DNA from: Metaruminococcus_A sp050943475
Lineage (GTDB): Bacteria > Bacillota > Clostridia > Oscillospirales > Ruminococcaceae
NCBI GenBank assembly: GCA_050943475.1
Contig: JBMNPF010000005.1
Span: 62,001-126,000 of the forward strand
Length of the DNA: 64,000 nucleotides
Direction of reading: 5' to 3'
Positions 8,139-15,915 of the stretch are shown here, piece after piece. Numbering within the stretch: position 1 is the first letter of the stretch; the number at the start of each line of letters is the position of its first letter. Under the pieces are notes generated by a model that ran no database searches, was not told the DNA's origin, and worked only from the letters and a program-made list of their open reading frames with translations. A program made the translations under genes and the position numbers.

Positions 8139-9656
8139 TTATTTGAGCAAGGATTCGCCATCCATTTCGGCGGGTTTCGGCAGGCCCATGATGTCGAGCA
8201 GGGTGGGGGTCAAATCAGCGAGCTTGCCGCCTTCCCGTAGTTCTTTGCCGTCCAGTCCAACGCCGATGAGCGGAACCGGATTGGTGGTATGTGCCGTAAA
8301 CGGAGAACCGTCCGGTTCATACATCTGGTCAGCGTTGCCGTGGTCAGCAGTGATGAGAGCCGCGCCGCCTTTTGCACGGATGGCGTCGATCATACGGCCA
8401 ACACAGGTGTCCACTGCTTCAACAGCGGCAACAGCGGCTTCAAAGACGCCGGTATGGCCAACCATATCACAGTTCGCATAGTTGAGAATGATCACGTCAT
8501 ATTTCTCGGACTCAATGCGCTTAACAACTTCGTCGCAGACTTCATAAGCGCTCATCTCCGGTTTGAGGTCGTAGGTTGCAACCTTTGGAGAAGGAATCAG
8601 CGCGCGGTCTTCGCCTTCAAACGGAGCTTCAACACCGCCGTTGAAGAAAAAGGTGACATGCGCGTATTTTTCGGTTTCGGCAATGCGAAGCTGGGTTAAG
8701 CCCTTTTTGCTGATGTATTCACCAAAGGTGTTGGTCAGCTTCTGCGGCTTAAAGGCAACCTCAACATTCGGCATGGTCACATCGTACTGGGTCATGCAGA
8801 CAAAGCAAAGTGGGAAAAATCCGTTTCTGCGCTCAAAGCCTTTAAAATCCGGATCCACAAAGGTGCGGGTAATTTCACGTGCACGGTCGGGGCGGAAGTT
8901 AAAGAAGATGACACTGTCGTTTGCTTTTACAGCGGCGCCTTCGGTGCAGACAGTCGGGACGACGAATTCATCGGTGACATCCGCCGCGTAGGATTTTTCC
9001 ATGGTGTCCACAGGACAGGAATTCTGATTGCCTTCGCCGTAGGTCATTGCTGCATAGGCTTTTTCTACGCGCTCCCAACGGTTGTCACGATCCATTGCAT
9101 AGTAGCGGCCAATGATAGTCGCAATTTTGCCGACGCCAATTTCCTTGAGCTTTTCCTGAAGCTCTGCGATGAAGTCCTTGCCGGAGGTCGGGGGAACGTC
9201 GCGTCCATCCATAAAGCAGTGGACATACACCTCAGTAAGCCCCGCCTTTTTTGCCAGCTCCAGCAACGCAAACAGGTGGCTGTTGTGGCTGTGCACACCG
9301 CCGTCAGACATTAAGCCCATAAGGTGGAGCGCAGAACCGTTTTTCTTACAGTTTTCCACCGCTTTGGCAAATGCCTCATTGGTGAAGAAATCTCCATCCT
9401 TGATGGACTTGGTAATCCGGGTCAGTTCCTGGTAGACAATGCGGCCTGCGCCGATGTTGGTGTGTCCCACTTCCGAGTTGCCCATTTGCCCGTCCGGAAG
9501 GCCAACATCCATGCCGGAAGCGCCAATCATTGTGTGCGGACAGGTTTCAAACAGCTTGTCAATATTCGGGGTTTTGGCCGCCGTAATGGCGTTGCCGTAA
9601 TCGGAGGGATTGTAGCCAAACCCATCCAGAATAATCAGTGCAACAGGTTTTTTCAT
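8139..9656 (-). CDS. gpmI: 2,3-bisphosphoglycerate-independent phosphoglycerate mutase
   Basis: A 505-residue Mn2+-dependent enzyme interconverting 3- and 2-phosphoglycerate in glycolysis. Full family length, with the metal-binding start ALIILDGFGYN, catalytic Ser61 in GNSEVGH, the FMDGRDVPP loop and C-terminal metal ligands in NYANCDMVGHTG and ITADHGNADQM. The start has AGAGG ahead. It is the last gene of pgk-tpiA-gpmI, with 21 bases after tpiA. The operon lacks gap and eno. Confidence 0.98.
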   Translation of the reverse strand: MKKPVALIILDGFGYNPSDYGNAITAAKTPNIDKLFETCPHTMIGASGMDVGLPDGQMGNSEVGHTNIGAGRIVYQELTRITKSIKDGDFFTNEAFAKAVENCKKNGSALHLMGLMSDGGVHSHNSHLFALLELAKKAGLTEVYVHCFMDGRDVPPTSGKDFIAELQEKLKEIGVGKIATIIGRYYAMDRDNRWERVEKAYAAMTYGEGNQNSCPVDTMEKSYAADVTDEFVVPTVCTEGAAVKANDSVIFFNFRPDRAREITRTFVDPDFKGFERRNGFFPLCFVCMTQYDVTMPNVEVAFKPQKLTNTFGEYISKKGLTQLRIAETEKYAHVTFFFNGGVEAPFEGEDRALIPSPKVATYDLKPEMSAYEVCDEVVKRIESEKYDVIILNYANCDMVGHTGVFEAAVAAVEAVDTCVGRMIDAIRAKGGAALITADHGNADQMYEPDGSPFTAHTTNPVPLIGVGLDGKELREGGKLADLTPTLLDIMGLPKPAEMDGESLLK

Positions 9657-9677
9657 ATTAGTACCTCTTGGTTCAGG

Positions 9678-10445
9678 TTATTTGGAAGCTGCTTTCACAA
9701 TAATGCTGAAATCCTCTGCTTTCAAGGATGCGCCGCCGATCAGGCCGCCGTCAACATCCGGCTGAGCGAGGAGCTCATCTGCGTTTTTGGCGTTCATAGA
9801 ACCACCGTACTGAACGGTGAGAGCGTCCGCCGCATCTTTGCCGTAGAGGGAAGCAACGGTCGCGCGGATAATAGCGTTGACTTCATTTGCCTGCTCTGCG
9901 GTTGCGGTCTTGCCGGTGCCGATAGCCCAAACCGGCTCATAGGCAACGATGATGTTTTTGAGCATTTCTTTGGTAACACCGTTCAGGGCAATTTTGGTCT
10001 GCATGGCAACCAGCTCGGCGGTGATGCCAAGCTCACGATCCTCAAGCATTTCGCCAACGCAGAGGATAACCTTGAGCCCCGCGTTCAGCGCTGCAAGGGT
10101 GCGCTTATTGACGGTGATGTCGGTCTCGCCAAAGTACTGGCGGCGTTCGCTGTGGCCGATGATAACGTACTCCACACCCATTTCGGTGAGCATATCGGCC
10201 GAGATTTCACCGGTAAAAGCACCGGATTTTTCAAAGTGGCAGTTTTCCGCACCGACCTTGATGTTGGAGCCTTTGGTAGCCTCCAGAGCGGTTTCAAGGT
10301 TGGTGTACGGCACGCAGATGACAACGTCGCATCCGGCGTTGGCAACCAGCGGTTTCATCTCCTCGATGAGCGCCTTTGCCTCTGCACGGTTTTTGTTCAT
10401 TTTCCAGTTTCCGGCGATAACCGCCTTGCGCAATGCTTTGTTCAT
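9678..10445 (-). CDS. tpiA: Triose-phosphate isomerase
   Basis: A 255-residue TIM barrel converting dihydroxyacetone phosphate and glyceraldehyde-3-phosphate. Catalytic residues are Lys15 in AGNWKMN, His in IIGHSERR and Glu in AYEPVWAIGTGK, with the phosphate loop YGGSMNAKN. The open frame extends to an ATG at 10454, but AGAGGA abuts that codon, while it lies 9 bases before the ATG at 10445, so the shorter start is chosen. A hairpin at 10474-10507 separates it from pgk. Confidence 0.97.
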   Translation of the reverse strand: MNKALRKAVIAGNWKMNKNRAEAKALIEEMKPLVANAGCDVVICVPYTNLETALEATKGSNIKVGAENCHFEKSGAFTGEISADMLTEMGVEYVIIGHSERRQYFGETDITVNKRTLAALNAGLKVILCVGEMLEDRELGITAELVAMQTKIALNGVTKEMLKNIIVAYEPVWAIGTGKTATAEQANEVNAIIRATVASLYGKDAADALTVQYGGSMNAKNADELLAQPDVDGGLIGGASLKAEDFSIIVKAASK

Positions 10446-10473
10446 TGGTTTCATTCCTCTTTCTTTCCGCTTG

Positions 10474-10507
10474 AAAAGCCGCCGCCCGTTTCCGGACGGC
10501 AGCTTTT
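10474..10507 (-). terminator. Hairpin in the pgk-tpiA spacer
   Basis: In the minus-strand transcript a 15-bp stem with two G-U pairs and a GAAA loop (10493-10507 with 10474-10488) ends in UUUU. It could act as a partial terminator or as an mRNA-stabilising hairpin that sets the ratio of pgk to tpiA/gpmI expression. Confidence 0.5.
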
Positions 10508-10526
10508 TGCAGTGTCGTTGTGTTTT

Positions 10527-11726
10527 TTATTTGTCCATGAGGCACTCAATGCCCGGCAGTTTTTTGCCTTCCATGTATTCCAAGGAAGCACCGCCGCCGG
10601 TGGAGATGTGGCTCATCTTGTCGGCAAAGCCGAGCTTGGTAACAGCCGCAACCGAGTCGCCGCCGCCAATGACCGAAATAGCGCCATTTTCGCTCTCTTC
10701 CGCAATGGCTTTTGCAACTGCACGGGTACCGGCTGCAAAGTTCTCCCATTCCGAAACGCCCATCGGCCCATTCCAAATGATGGTACCAGCGCCTTTCAGG
10801 GTTTTGGAGAAGAGCTCCTGGGTGGTCGGCCCAATGTCGAGGCCCATCCAACCGTCCGGAATTGCATCCGAGTAGATGCGCATGAAAACAGCGTTTTCAT
10901 TGTACTCACGGGCAACAATGTTGTCCACCGGGATGAGGAAGCTGACGCCTTTTGCACGGGCTTTCGCCATGAGGTCACGAGCAAGGTCAAGCTTATCTTC
11001 TTCGCAAATGGAGGTACCGGTGGTGTTGCCCAGTGCACGCATAAAGGTGTAGGCCATACCGCCGCCGATGATAAGGGTGTCTACTTTATCAATAAGATTT
11101 TCAATAACGCCAATTTTATCCGAAACTTTTGCACCGCCAAGGATAGCGACGAACGGGTGTTTCGGGTCTTCAATGGTACCGCCGATGAAGTCAATTTCTT
11201 TCTGCATCAGGTAACCGCAGACCGCCGGGAGGTAATCTGCAACGCCGGCAGTAGAAGCATGAGCGCGGTGCGCCGCACCGAACGCGTCGTTTACATAAAT
11301 CTCCGCAAGGGAAGCAAGCTCTTTGGCAAACGCCGGGTCATTCTTCTTCTCTTCCTTGTGGTAACGGACATTTTCAAGCAGCATAACGTCGCCAGCTTTG
11401 AGCGCAGCCGCTTTGGCCTTTGCGTCTTCGCCAATCACGTCTTTTGCCATGACCACCTCTTTGCCGAGCAGCTCAGAGAGGCGTTTCGCAACCGGAGCGA
11501 GCGAGAATTCCGGCTCCCAACCCTCTTTCGGGCGGCCAAGATGGGAACAGAGAATGAGTTTTGCGCCATGCTCCATCAGATATTTGATGGTCGGCAGCGC
11601 TGCAACAATGCGCTTGTCGTTGGTGATAACGCCGTCTTTGAGCGGAACGTTGAAATCACACCGCGCAAGTACGCGTTTATTCGATACGTCGATGTCCTCG
11701 ATAGACTTTTTGTTTAACGAACTCAT
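10527..11726 (-). CDS. pgk: Phosphoglycerate kinase
   Basis: A 399-residue ATP-generating glycolytic enzyme with the substrate-binding N-domain (VLARCDFNVPLKDG, SHLGRPK) and nucleotide-binding C-domain (VAILGGAKVSDKIGV, WNGPMGVSEWE, GGGDSVAAV). The frame is open to 11786, but the ATG at 11726 (MSSLNKKSIEDID) has AAAGGA 8 bases ahead and gives the family length. First gene of the pgk-tpiA-gpmI operon, with its own promoter at 11789-11817. Confidence 0.98.
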   Translation of the reverse strand: MSSLNKKSIEDIDVSNKRVLARCDFNVPLKDGVITNDKRIVAALPTIKYLMEHGAKLILCSHLGRPKEGWEPEFSLAPVAKRLSELLGKEVVMAKDVIGEDAKAKAAALKAGDVMLLENVRYHKEEKKNDPAFAKELASLAEIYVNDAFGAAHRAHASTAGVADYLPAVCGYLMQKEIDFIGGTIEDPKHPFVAILGGAKVSDKIGVIENLIDKVDTLIIGGGMAYTFMRALGNTTGTSICEEDKLDLARDLMAKARAKGVSFLIPVDNIVAREYNENAVFMRIYSDAIPDGWMGLDIGPTTQELFSKTLKGAGTIIWNGPMGVSEWENFAAGTRAVAKAIAEESENGAISVIGGGDSVAAVTKLGFADKMSHISTGGGASLEYMEGKKLPGIECLMDK

Positions 11727-11788
11727 GCAATACATCCTTTCATCATGTTGTTTTGCTAAGATTGTGAGAACCTTAACAATCCACATTT

Positions 11789-11817
11789 ATCATAGCTTAT
11801 TTTACCATGTTTTTCAA
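11789..11817 (-). promoter_or_regulatory. Promoter of the pgk operon
   Basis: On the minus strand TTGAAA (11817-11812), 17 bases, TATGAT (11794-11789), about 60 bases before the pgk start codon. Confidence 0.7.
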
Positions 11818-11900
11818 GTATTTTGCGTGAAAAAAACGTGTTCTGCGAAAAAAAACTGCAATTTGCAGCACAATTCATCCAAAAGCCCGGAGAATGCAAT

Positions 11901-11927
11901 GCGGACCCACCAATCTGGCGGGTCCGC
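11901..11927 (-). terminator. Terminator-like hairpin after degV
   Basis: An 11-bp stem with one G-U pair in the minus-strand RNA (11917-11927 with 11901-11911), 19 bases past the degV stop. The following U-tract is weak. Confidence 0.5.
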
Positions 11928-11945
11928 AGATGTATTTTTTATCGA

Positions 11946-12818
11946 TTATTCGTGGTGCGCTTTGTAAATAATTCCTACAACATTCGGCCCGGCGTTGATA
12001 GCGACAACCGGCCCCAGCGGATAGACATATTCCGCCTTGCCGAACTTCTTTTCCGCCTCTGCAACCAGTTCGTCGGTAAGCTGGGGCTGCATGCCGTGGA
12101 CAATGCTGTATGGCGTCCCGGGAATTTTGTCAGCCGCAACCATTTGCATCAGCCGCGGGATAACCGACTTTTCACCGCGTACCTTTTCGAGAATGACCGA
12201 ATCCCCATCCTGGAACGTGATGATAGGCTTTAACCCGAGCAGTTCGCCGACAAAACCTGCCGCCGCAGAAATACGGCCGGATTTTTTGGCAAAATCCAGC
12301 GTCAGCGGAACGAAAAGGATGCGAACATTTTCCACCCAGTCCCGAATGCTGCCGACAATCTCTTTTGCAGTGAGCCCGCGCCGGATTTTTTTAGCCGCTT
12401 CAATAACCGCCATGCCATAGCCCATGGTGTAGCAGCCTGAATTGATTAAATGAAAACGGATGGCGTCTTTTGCCTCCGGATGGGCCTCGTAAAAATTGTT
12501 GACGGCGACATTGGAGTTGTCAAAGGTGCTGGATCCTTTGGCGTTGATGGAAACGTAGATGACGTCGGTATAACCGTCCTGGTAGGCGGCTTCGTAAAGA
12601 TCCTCAAACTCAATGGGGATGAGTTGAGCGTGAGTCGGCACCTGAGCGGCATTGGTCAGCATTTCATAAAATTCCTCAGCGCTGAAATCAATCCGCTCCC
12701 GGTATTCTTTGCCTTCTACCGTAATGGGAAAAGAGAGGATTTCAATGCCGTATTCCGCGGCAAGCTCTGCCGGAATATCACAGCAGGAATCGGTCAGCAG
12801 TTTGATTTTTTCGTTCAT
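11946..12818 (-). CDS. DegV family fatty-acid-binding protein
   Basis: A 290-residue two-domain DegV protein. The N-terminal motif LLTDSCCDIP, the STFDNSN segment, the LDFAKKSGRIS loop and the C-terminal PLGPVVAINAGPNVVG are family hallmarks. DegV/FakB proteins hold a fatty acid for phosphorylation by FakA and feed exogenous fatty acids to phospholipid synthesis; which acid it binds cannot be read. ATG 12818 follows GGAGGT. It lies 36 bases after trmL and is probably cotranscribed with it. Confidence 0.92.
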   Translation of the reverse strand: MNEKIKLLTDSCCDIPAELAAEYGIEILSFPITVEGKEYRERIDFSAEEFYEMLTNAAQVPTHAQLIPIEFEDLYEAAYQDGYTDVIYVSINAKGSSTFDNSNVAVNNFYEAHPEAKDAIRFHLINSGCYTMGYGMAVIEAAKKIRRGLTAKEIVGSIRDWVENVRILFVPLTLDFAKKSGRISAAAGFVGELLGLKPIITFQDGDSVILEKVRGEKSVIPRLMQMVAADKIPGTPYSIVHGMQPQLTDELVAEAEKKFGKAEYVYPLGPVVAINAGPNVVGIIYKAHHE

Positions 12819-12854
12819 AGGGACCTCCAGTATTTCAGTTGCGGCAGAAACCGG

Positions 12855-13352
12855 TTACCAGTCATATTTCGTCAGGTTGCCTTCGGTTTTCAGGGTGGGG
12901 AATCCCCACTGCCGCAGTACTTCATAGGCGGCAACTGCCACCGTGTTGGAAAGGTTTAAGCTGCGCGCGTCGTGAATCATCGGCAGACGGGCGCACTGGT
13001 CCGGGTGGTTGTAAAGCAATGCTTCATCCAGCCCGGCGTCCTCCCGGCCAAAGACAAGGTAGCACTCGTCCGGGTAGATAACATCGGTATAAATATGCCG
13101 CCCTTTGGTCGTAAAAAAAGTACAGGCAGCTTCTGGATGTTGCGTAAAAAAGTCCGCAATACCGTCGTAGTAGTGAATGTCCAGCAAATGCCAGTAATCC
13201 AGTCCGGCGCGCTTGAGTTTTTTGTCATCAATCGCAAAACCAAGCGGCCGCACTAAGTGCAGGGAAGCGCCGGTTGCCGCGCAGGTGCGCGCAATGTTCC
13301 CGGTATTTTGGGGAATCTGCGGTTCCACCAGCACAATATTCAGCTTTTTCAT
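12855..13352 (-). CDS. trmL: tRNA (cytidine(34)-2'-O)-methyltransferase
   Basis: A 165-residue SPOUT methyltransferase. Seen: N-terminal LVEPQIPQNTGNIARTC, motif 2 YLVFGREDAGL, and the knot motif RSLNLSNTVAVAAYEVLRQW. The minimal length without extra RNA-binding domain is that of TrmL (YibK), which methylates the wobble ribose of tRNA-Leu isoacceptors. A possible promoter (TTCATT, 17 bases, TATAAA on the minus strand) lies 30-60 bases upstream. Confidence 0.93.
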   Translation of the reverse strand: MKKLNIVLVEPQIPQNTGNIARTCAATGASLHLVRPLGFAIDDKKLKRAGLDYWHLLDIHYYDGIADFFTQHPEAACTFFTTKGRHIYTDVIYPDECYLVFGREDAGLDEALLYNHPDQCARLPMIHDARSLNLSNTVAVAAYEVLRQWGFPTLKTEGNLTKYDW

Positions 13353-13540
13353 ACAACCGCCCCTGTTTATTCTGTGTTTATAATCTTAATTAAACAATAA
13401 ATGAAGAAGCAAGGCAAGGGATTTCATAGAAAATTCATATTTACAGCCTGAGTGTTGATTTCTTAAAATCGATGCTTTTTAGTGCCGATAAATCCGTGGA
13501 ACGGATTTTCTGGAACAGAATACGGCCGTTTGTGTATTTC

Positions 13541-13579
13541 ACAAAAAAGGCCAGAGGACGGCTTGCCCTCTGGCCTTTT
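13541..13579 (-). terminator. Rho-independent terminator of rpiB-upp
   Basis: A 13-bp stem (13545-13557 with 13567-13579) which on the minus strand is followed by TTTTTTGTG. It sits 18 bases past the upp stop codon. Confidence 0.85.
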
Positions 13580-13596
13580 AAAAGTAATTTCTGTTC

Positions 13597-14229
13597 TTAT
13601 TTGGTGCCGAAAATACGGTCGCCCGCATCGCCGAGGCCGGGAACGATGTAGTAATTTTCGTTGAGACGCTGATCCAGGGTGCCGCAGTAAATCTGCACAT
13701 CCGGATGTGCTTTTTCAAGTGCCTCCAGTCCTTCTGGCGCAGCAATAATGCACATGAATTTCAGGTTTTTCGCACCGTGCTTTTTGAGCTGGTTTAATGC
13801 GTCCACACCGGACATACCGGTGGCGAGCATGGGATCGAGCACAATGGTATCGCGGTGTTCAATGTCTTCTGGGAGTTTGCAGTAATACTCCACGACCTCA
13901 ACCTTATCTTCGCTTTCGGCGCGGTAAAGGCCAATATGGCCCACCTTTGCCGCCGGAATGAGATTGAGCATGCCATCAACCATACCAAGCCCTGCGCGCA
14001 GAATGGGGACGATTGCAATTTTGCTGCCGGAAATAACCTTGGTCTTGGCAACTGCAACCGGTGTTTCAATTTCAATTTCCTTGAGCGGAAGGTCGCGGGT
14101 TGCTTCATAACACATGAGCATGGCAATTTCAGAAACCAGCTCGCGGAACTCTTTGGTACCGGTGTTCTTGTCACGCAGAAGGGAAATTTTATGCTGGATG
14201 AGGGGATGGTGCATGATAATCGGTGTCAT
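13597..14229 (-). CDS. upp: Uracil phosphoribosyltransferase
   Basis: A 210-residue salvage enzyme making UMP from uracil and PRPP. Seen: MHHPLIQHKISLLRD start, VPILRAGLGMVDGM, the PRPP loop VLDPMLATGMSG and the uracil-binding GLGDAGDRIFGTK end. The start is fixed at 14229 by AAGGAGGAA seven bases ahead, although the frame is open further upstream into rpiB. Thirteen bases separate it from rpiB, so the two form an operon. Confidence 0.97.
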   Translation of the reverse strand: MTPIIMHHPLIQHKISLLRDKNTGTKEFRELVSEIAMLMCYEATRDLPLKEIEIETPVAVAKTKVISGSKIAIVPILRAGLGMVDGMLNLIPAAKVGHIGLYRAESEDKVEVVEYYCKLPEDIEHRDTIVLDPMLATGMSGVDALNQLKKHGAKNLKFMCIIAAPEGLEALEKAHPDVQIYCGTLDQRLNENYYIVPGLGDAGDRIFGTK

Positions 14230-14242
14230 GGGGGATTCCTCC

Positions 14243-14707
14243 TTATTCTTCGATCTCTTTGTTGCGTTCGCGCTCTTCCAGCGCCGCAATTTTATCAATA
14301 CGCCGCGCATGGCGTCCGCCCTCAAAGCCGGTGCTCAGAAACACGTCGATGAGTTCGCAGGCCTGCCCTACGCCAACCACTCTGCCGCCCAGACAGAGGA
14401 CGTTCGCATTGTTGTGCAGGCGGGTGTGCTTGGCTGAAAAATAATCGGAGCACGCTGCTGCACGAATGCCGTTTATCTTGTTTGCCGCCATTGAAATGCC
14501 AATGCCTGTCCCGCAGAAGAGCAGGGCTTTGTCACACTCGCCGCTCACAACAGCGTCACACACGACTTCTGCGATGTCCGCATAGTCGCAGGATTCAGGG
14601 GAATAGGTCCCAAAATCCTTATATGCAAGGTCCTTTTCATCCAAAAAAGCCTTGATTTGTTCTTTGAGTTCATAACCGCCATGGTCGCTGCCAATTGCAA
14701 TCATCAT
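14243..14707 (-). CDS. rpiB: Ribose-5-phosphate isomerase B
   Basis: A 154-residue RpiB/LacAB-type isomerase of the pentose phosphate pathway: MIAIGSDHGGYELK start, catalytic Cys in LLFCGTGIGISM, and SAKHTRLHNNANVLCLGGRVVG. Two consecutive ATG codons open the frame; either may be used. Together with upp it links ribose phosphate and PRPP-dependent uracil salvage. Confidence 0.96.
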   Translation of the reverse strand: MMIAIGSDHGGYELKEQIKAFLDEKDLAYKDFGTYSPESCDYADIAEVVCDAVVSGECDKALLFCGTGIGISMAANKINGIRAAACSDYFSAKHTRLHNNANVLCLGGRVVGVGQACELIDVFLSTGFEGGRHARRIDKIAALEERERNKEIEE

Positions 14708-14745
14708 TCTCGCACTCCACCGTGGCCGCCACGGAATAATAAAAC

Positions 14746-14775
14746 CATCTTCGATTCGGCTGTATTTTGAAGATG
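14746..14775 (-). terminator. Terminator-like hairpin after tsaB
   Basis: CATCTTC/GAAGATG arms (14746-14752, 14769-14775) with a 16-base loop. On the minus strand they are followed by GTTTTATTATT, 11 bases past the tsaB stop. Confidence 0.4.
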
Positions 14776-14785
14776 CTTGGAAAGT

Positions 14786-15484
14786 TTAACCTTTTTGTCT
14801 TTTAAGCAGTTCACGCTCCGCCTGCGGAAGCCGCAGATAGACCGGCATCAGCTCGGCTGCAGAACAGCTTTTTTCGGCCCGCAGCTGCTCCAATGCAACA
14901 AGCCCTACGCTGGATGCGCGCTGGAGCTTCAAATGGATTGGAACCTGCCGGATAGCCGGGTTTTCACTTCCCAAACCATTATAGCACAAGTCGGCTCCAT
15001 CTCCAACTAGAAATATATTTTCGTCAAACTTCAATAAATCCGCCCCGAGGTCTTTTATGGAAATTGCCCGGTCGGCGCAAAGACGGCTGAGCGTTCCGGC
15101 ATTCTGCCAGAACAGGGCGTTGTAGACCTGCCCGCACCGTGCGTCCATTGCGGCGCAGATCATGCCGTCTGCGTTGACATTGTGCGCAAGCGCCTCCAGC
15201 GTAGAAACGGGAATGCAGGGCTTGCCCGCTGCAAACGCCAATCCTTTCACGGCGGATACGCCAATCCGAATACCGGTGAACGACCCCGGGCCCACAGAAA
15301 CCGCAAAGGCGTCTACATCGCTGAACGTGAGCTTCGCACAGGAGAGCGCGGCTTCCATCATCGGCATCAGCGTCTGCGAGTGGGTGAGCTTGTTGTTGAC
15401 GCTGAACTCGGAGAGCACAGCCGTTTCATTCAAAATGCAAACGCCTGCAACCTGCGCTGAGGTGTCAATCGCCAGAATATTCAA
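14786..15484 (-). CDS. tsaB: tRNA threonylcarbamoyladenosine biosynthesis protein TsaB
   Basis: A 232-residue ASKHA-fold pseudo-enzyme that binds TsaD and supports t6A synthesis at tRNA position 37. Seen: MNILAIDTSAQVAGVCI start, NNKLTHSQTLMPMME, and VSVGPGSFTGIRIGVSAVKGLA. The start overlaps tsaE by 20 bases. The partner gene tsaD is not in the window. Confidence 0.95.
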   Translation of the reverse strand: MNILAIDTSAQVAGVCILNETAVLSEFSVNNKLTHSQTLMPMMEAALSCAKLTFSDVDAFAVSVGPGSFTGIRIGVSAVKGLAFAAGKPCIPVSTLEALAHNVNADGMICAAMDARCGQVYNALFWQNAGTLSRLCADRAISIKDLGADLLKFDENIFLVGDGADLCYNGLGSENPAIRQVPIHLKLQRASSVGLVALEQLRAEKSCSAAELMPVYLRLPQAERELLKRQKG

Positions 15485-15902
15485 ATGCAGGCCCTCCTTT
15501 TATGGTGATGCGGCGGATGGTTTCGCCCATCGGTTCAATTTGGATGAAAATTGCCTCCTCCGGCAACGCCGCTTCAATGTTTTCGCTCCACTCGATGGCG
15601 AGGATATTGTTTCCATCCAAATAATCAAAAAAACCGGTGGTATACAAATCGTCCAGTGTGGTAACCCGGTACATGTCAAAATGGATAAGCGCAGGATTGC
15701 CCTGATATTCATGCACCAGTGCAAAGGTCGGGCTGGAGACTTCGCCCGTAACGCCAAGCCCCTGTGCGAGTCCTCGTGTAAAAGCTGTTTTTCCGGCGCC
15801 GAGGCCGCCTACAAAGGCGAGAATGCTGCCGGGCGGCAGCTGCTTTGCAAAAGCGGCGGCAAGGCGCTCAGTTTCCGCCGCCGAATGTGTGGTGAATTCC
15901 AT
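15465..15902 (-). CDS. tsaE: tRNA threonylcarbamoyladenosine biosynthesis protein TsaE
   Basis: A 145-residue P-loop ATPase (AFVGGLGAGKTAFTRGLAQGLG) with the SSPTFALVHEY and HFDMYR motifs of TsaE, which drives the TsaBD complex. The start at 15902 (MEFTTHSAAETERL) follows GGAGG closely; the longer frame to 15962 runs into fhs and is not used. It lies 13 bases after fhs. Confidence 0.95.
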   Translation of the reverse strand: MEFTTHSAAETERLAAAFAKQLPPGSILAFVGGLGAGKTAFTRGLAQGLGVTGEVSSPTFALVHEYQGNPALIHFDMYRVTTLDDLYTTGFFDYLDGNNILAIEWSENIEAALPEEAIFIQIEPMGETIRRITIKGGPAFEYSGD

Positions 15903-15915
15903 AAAACCTCCGGGA

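Noticed and set aside
9324..11717. 797-codon open frame on the plus strand across gpmI, tpiA and pgk
   Set aside because: It is antisense to three unmistakable glycolytic genes and reflects codon bias of GC-rich genes; no ribosome binding site or domain.
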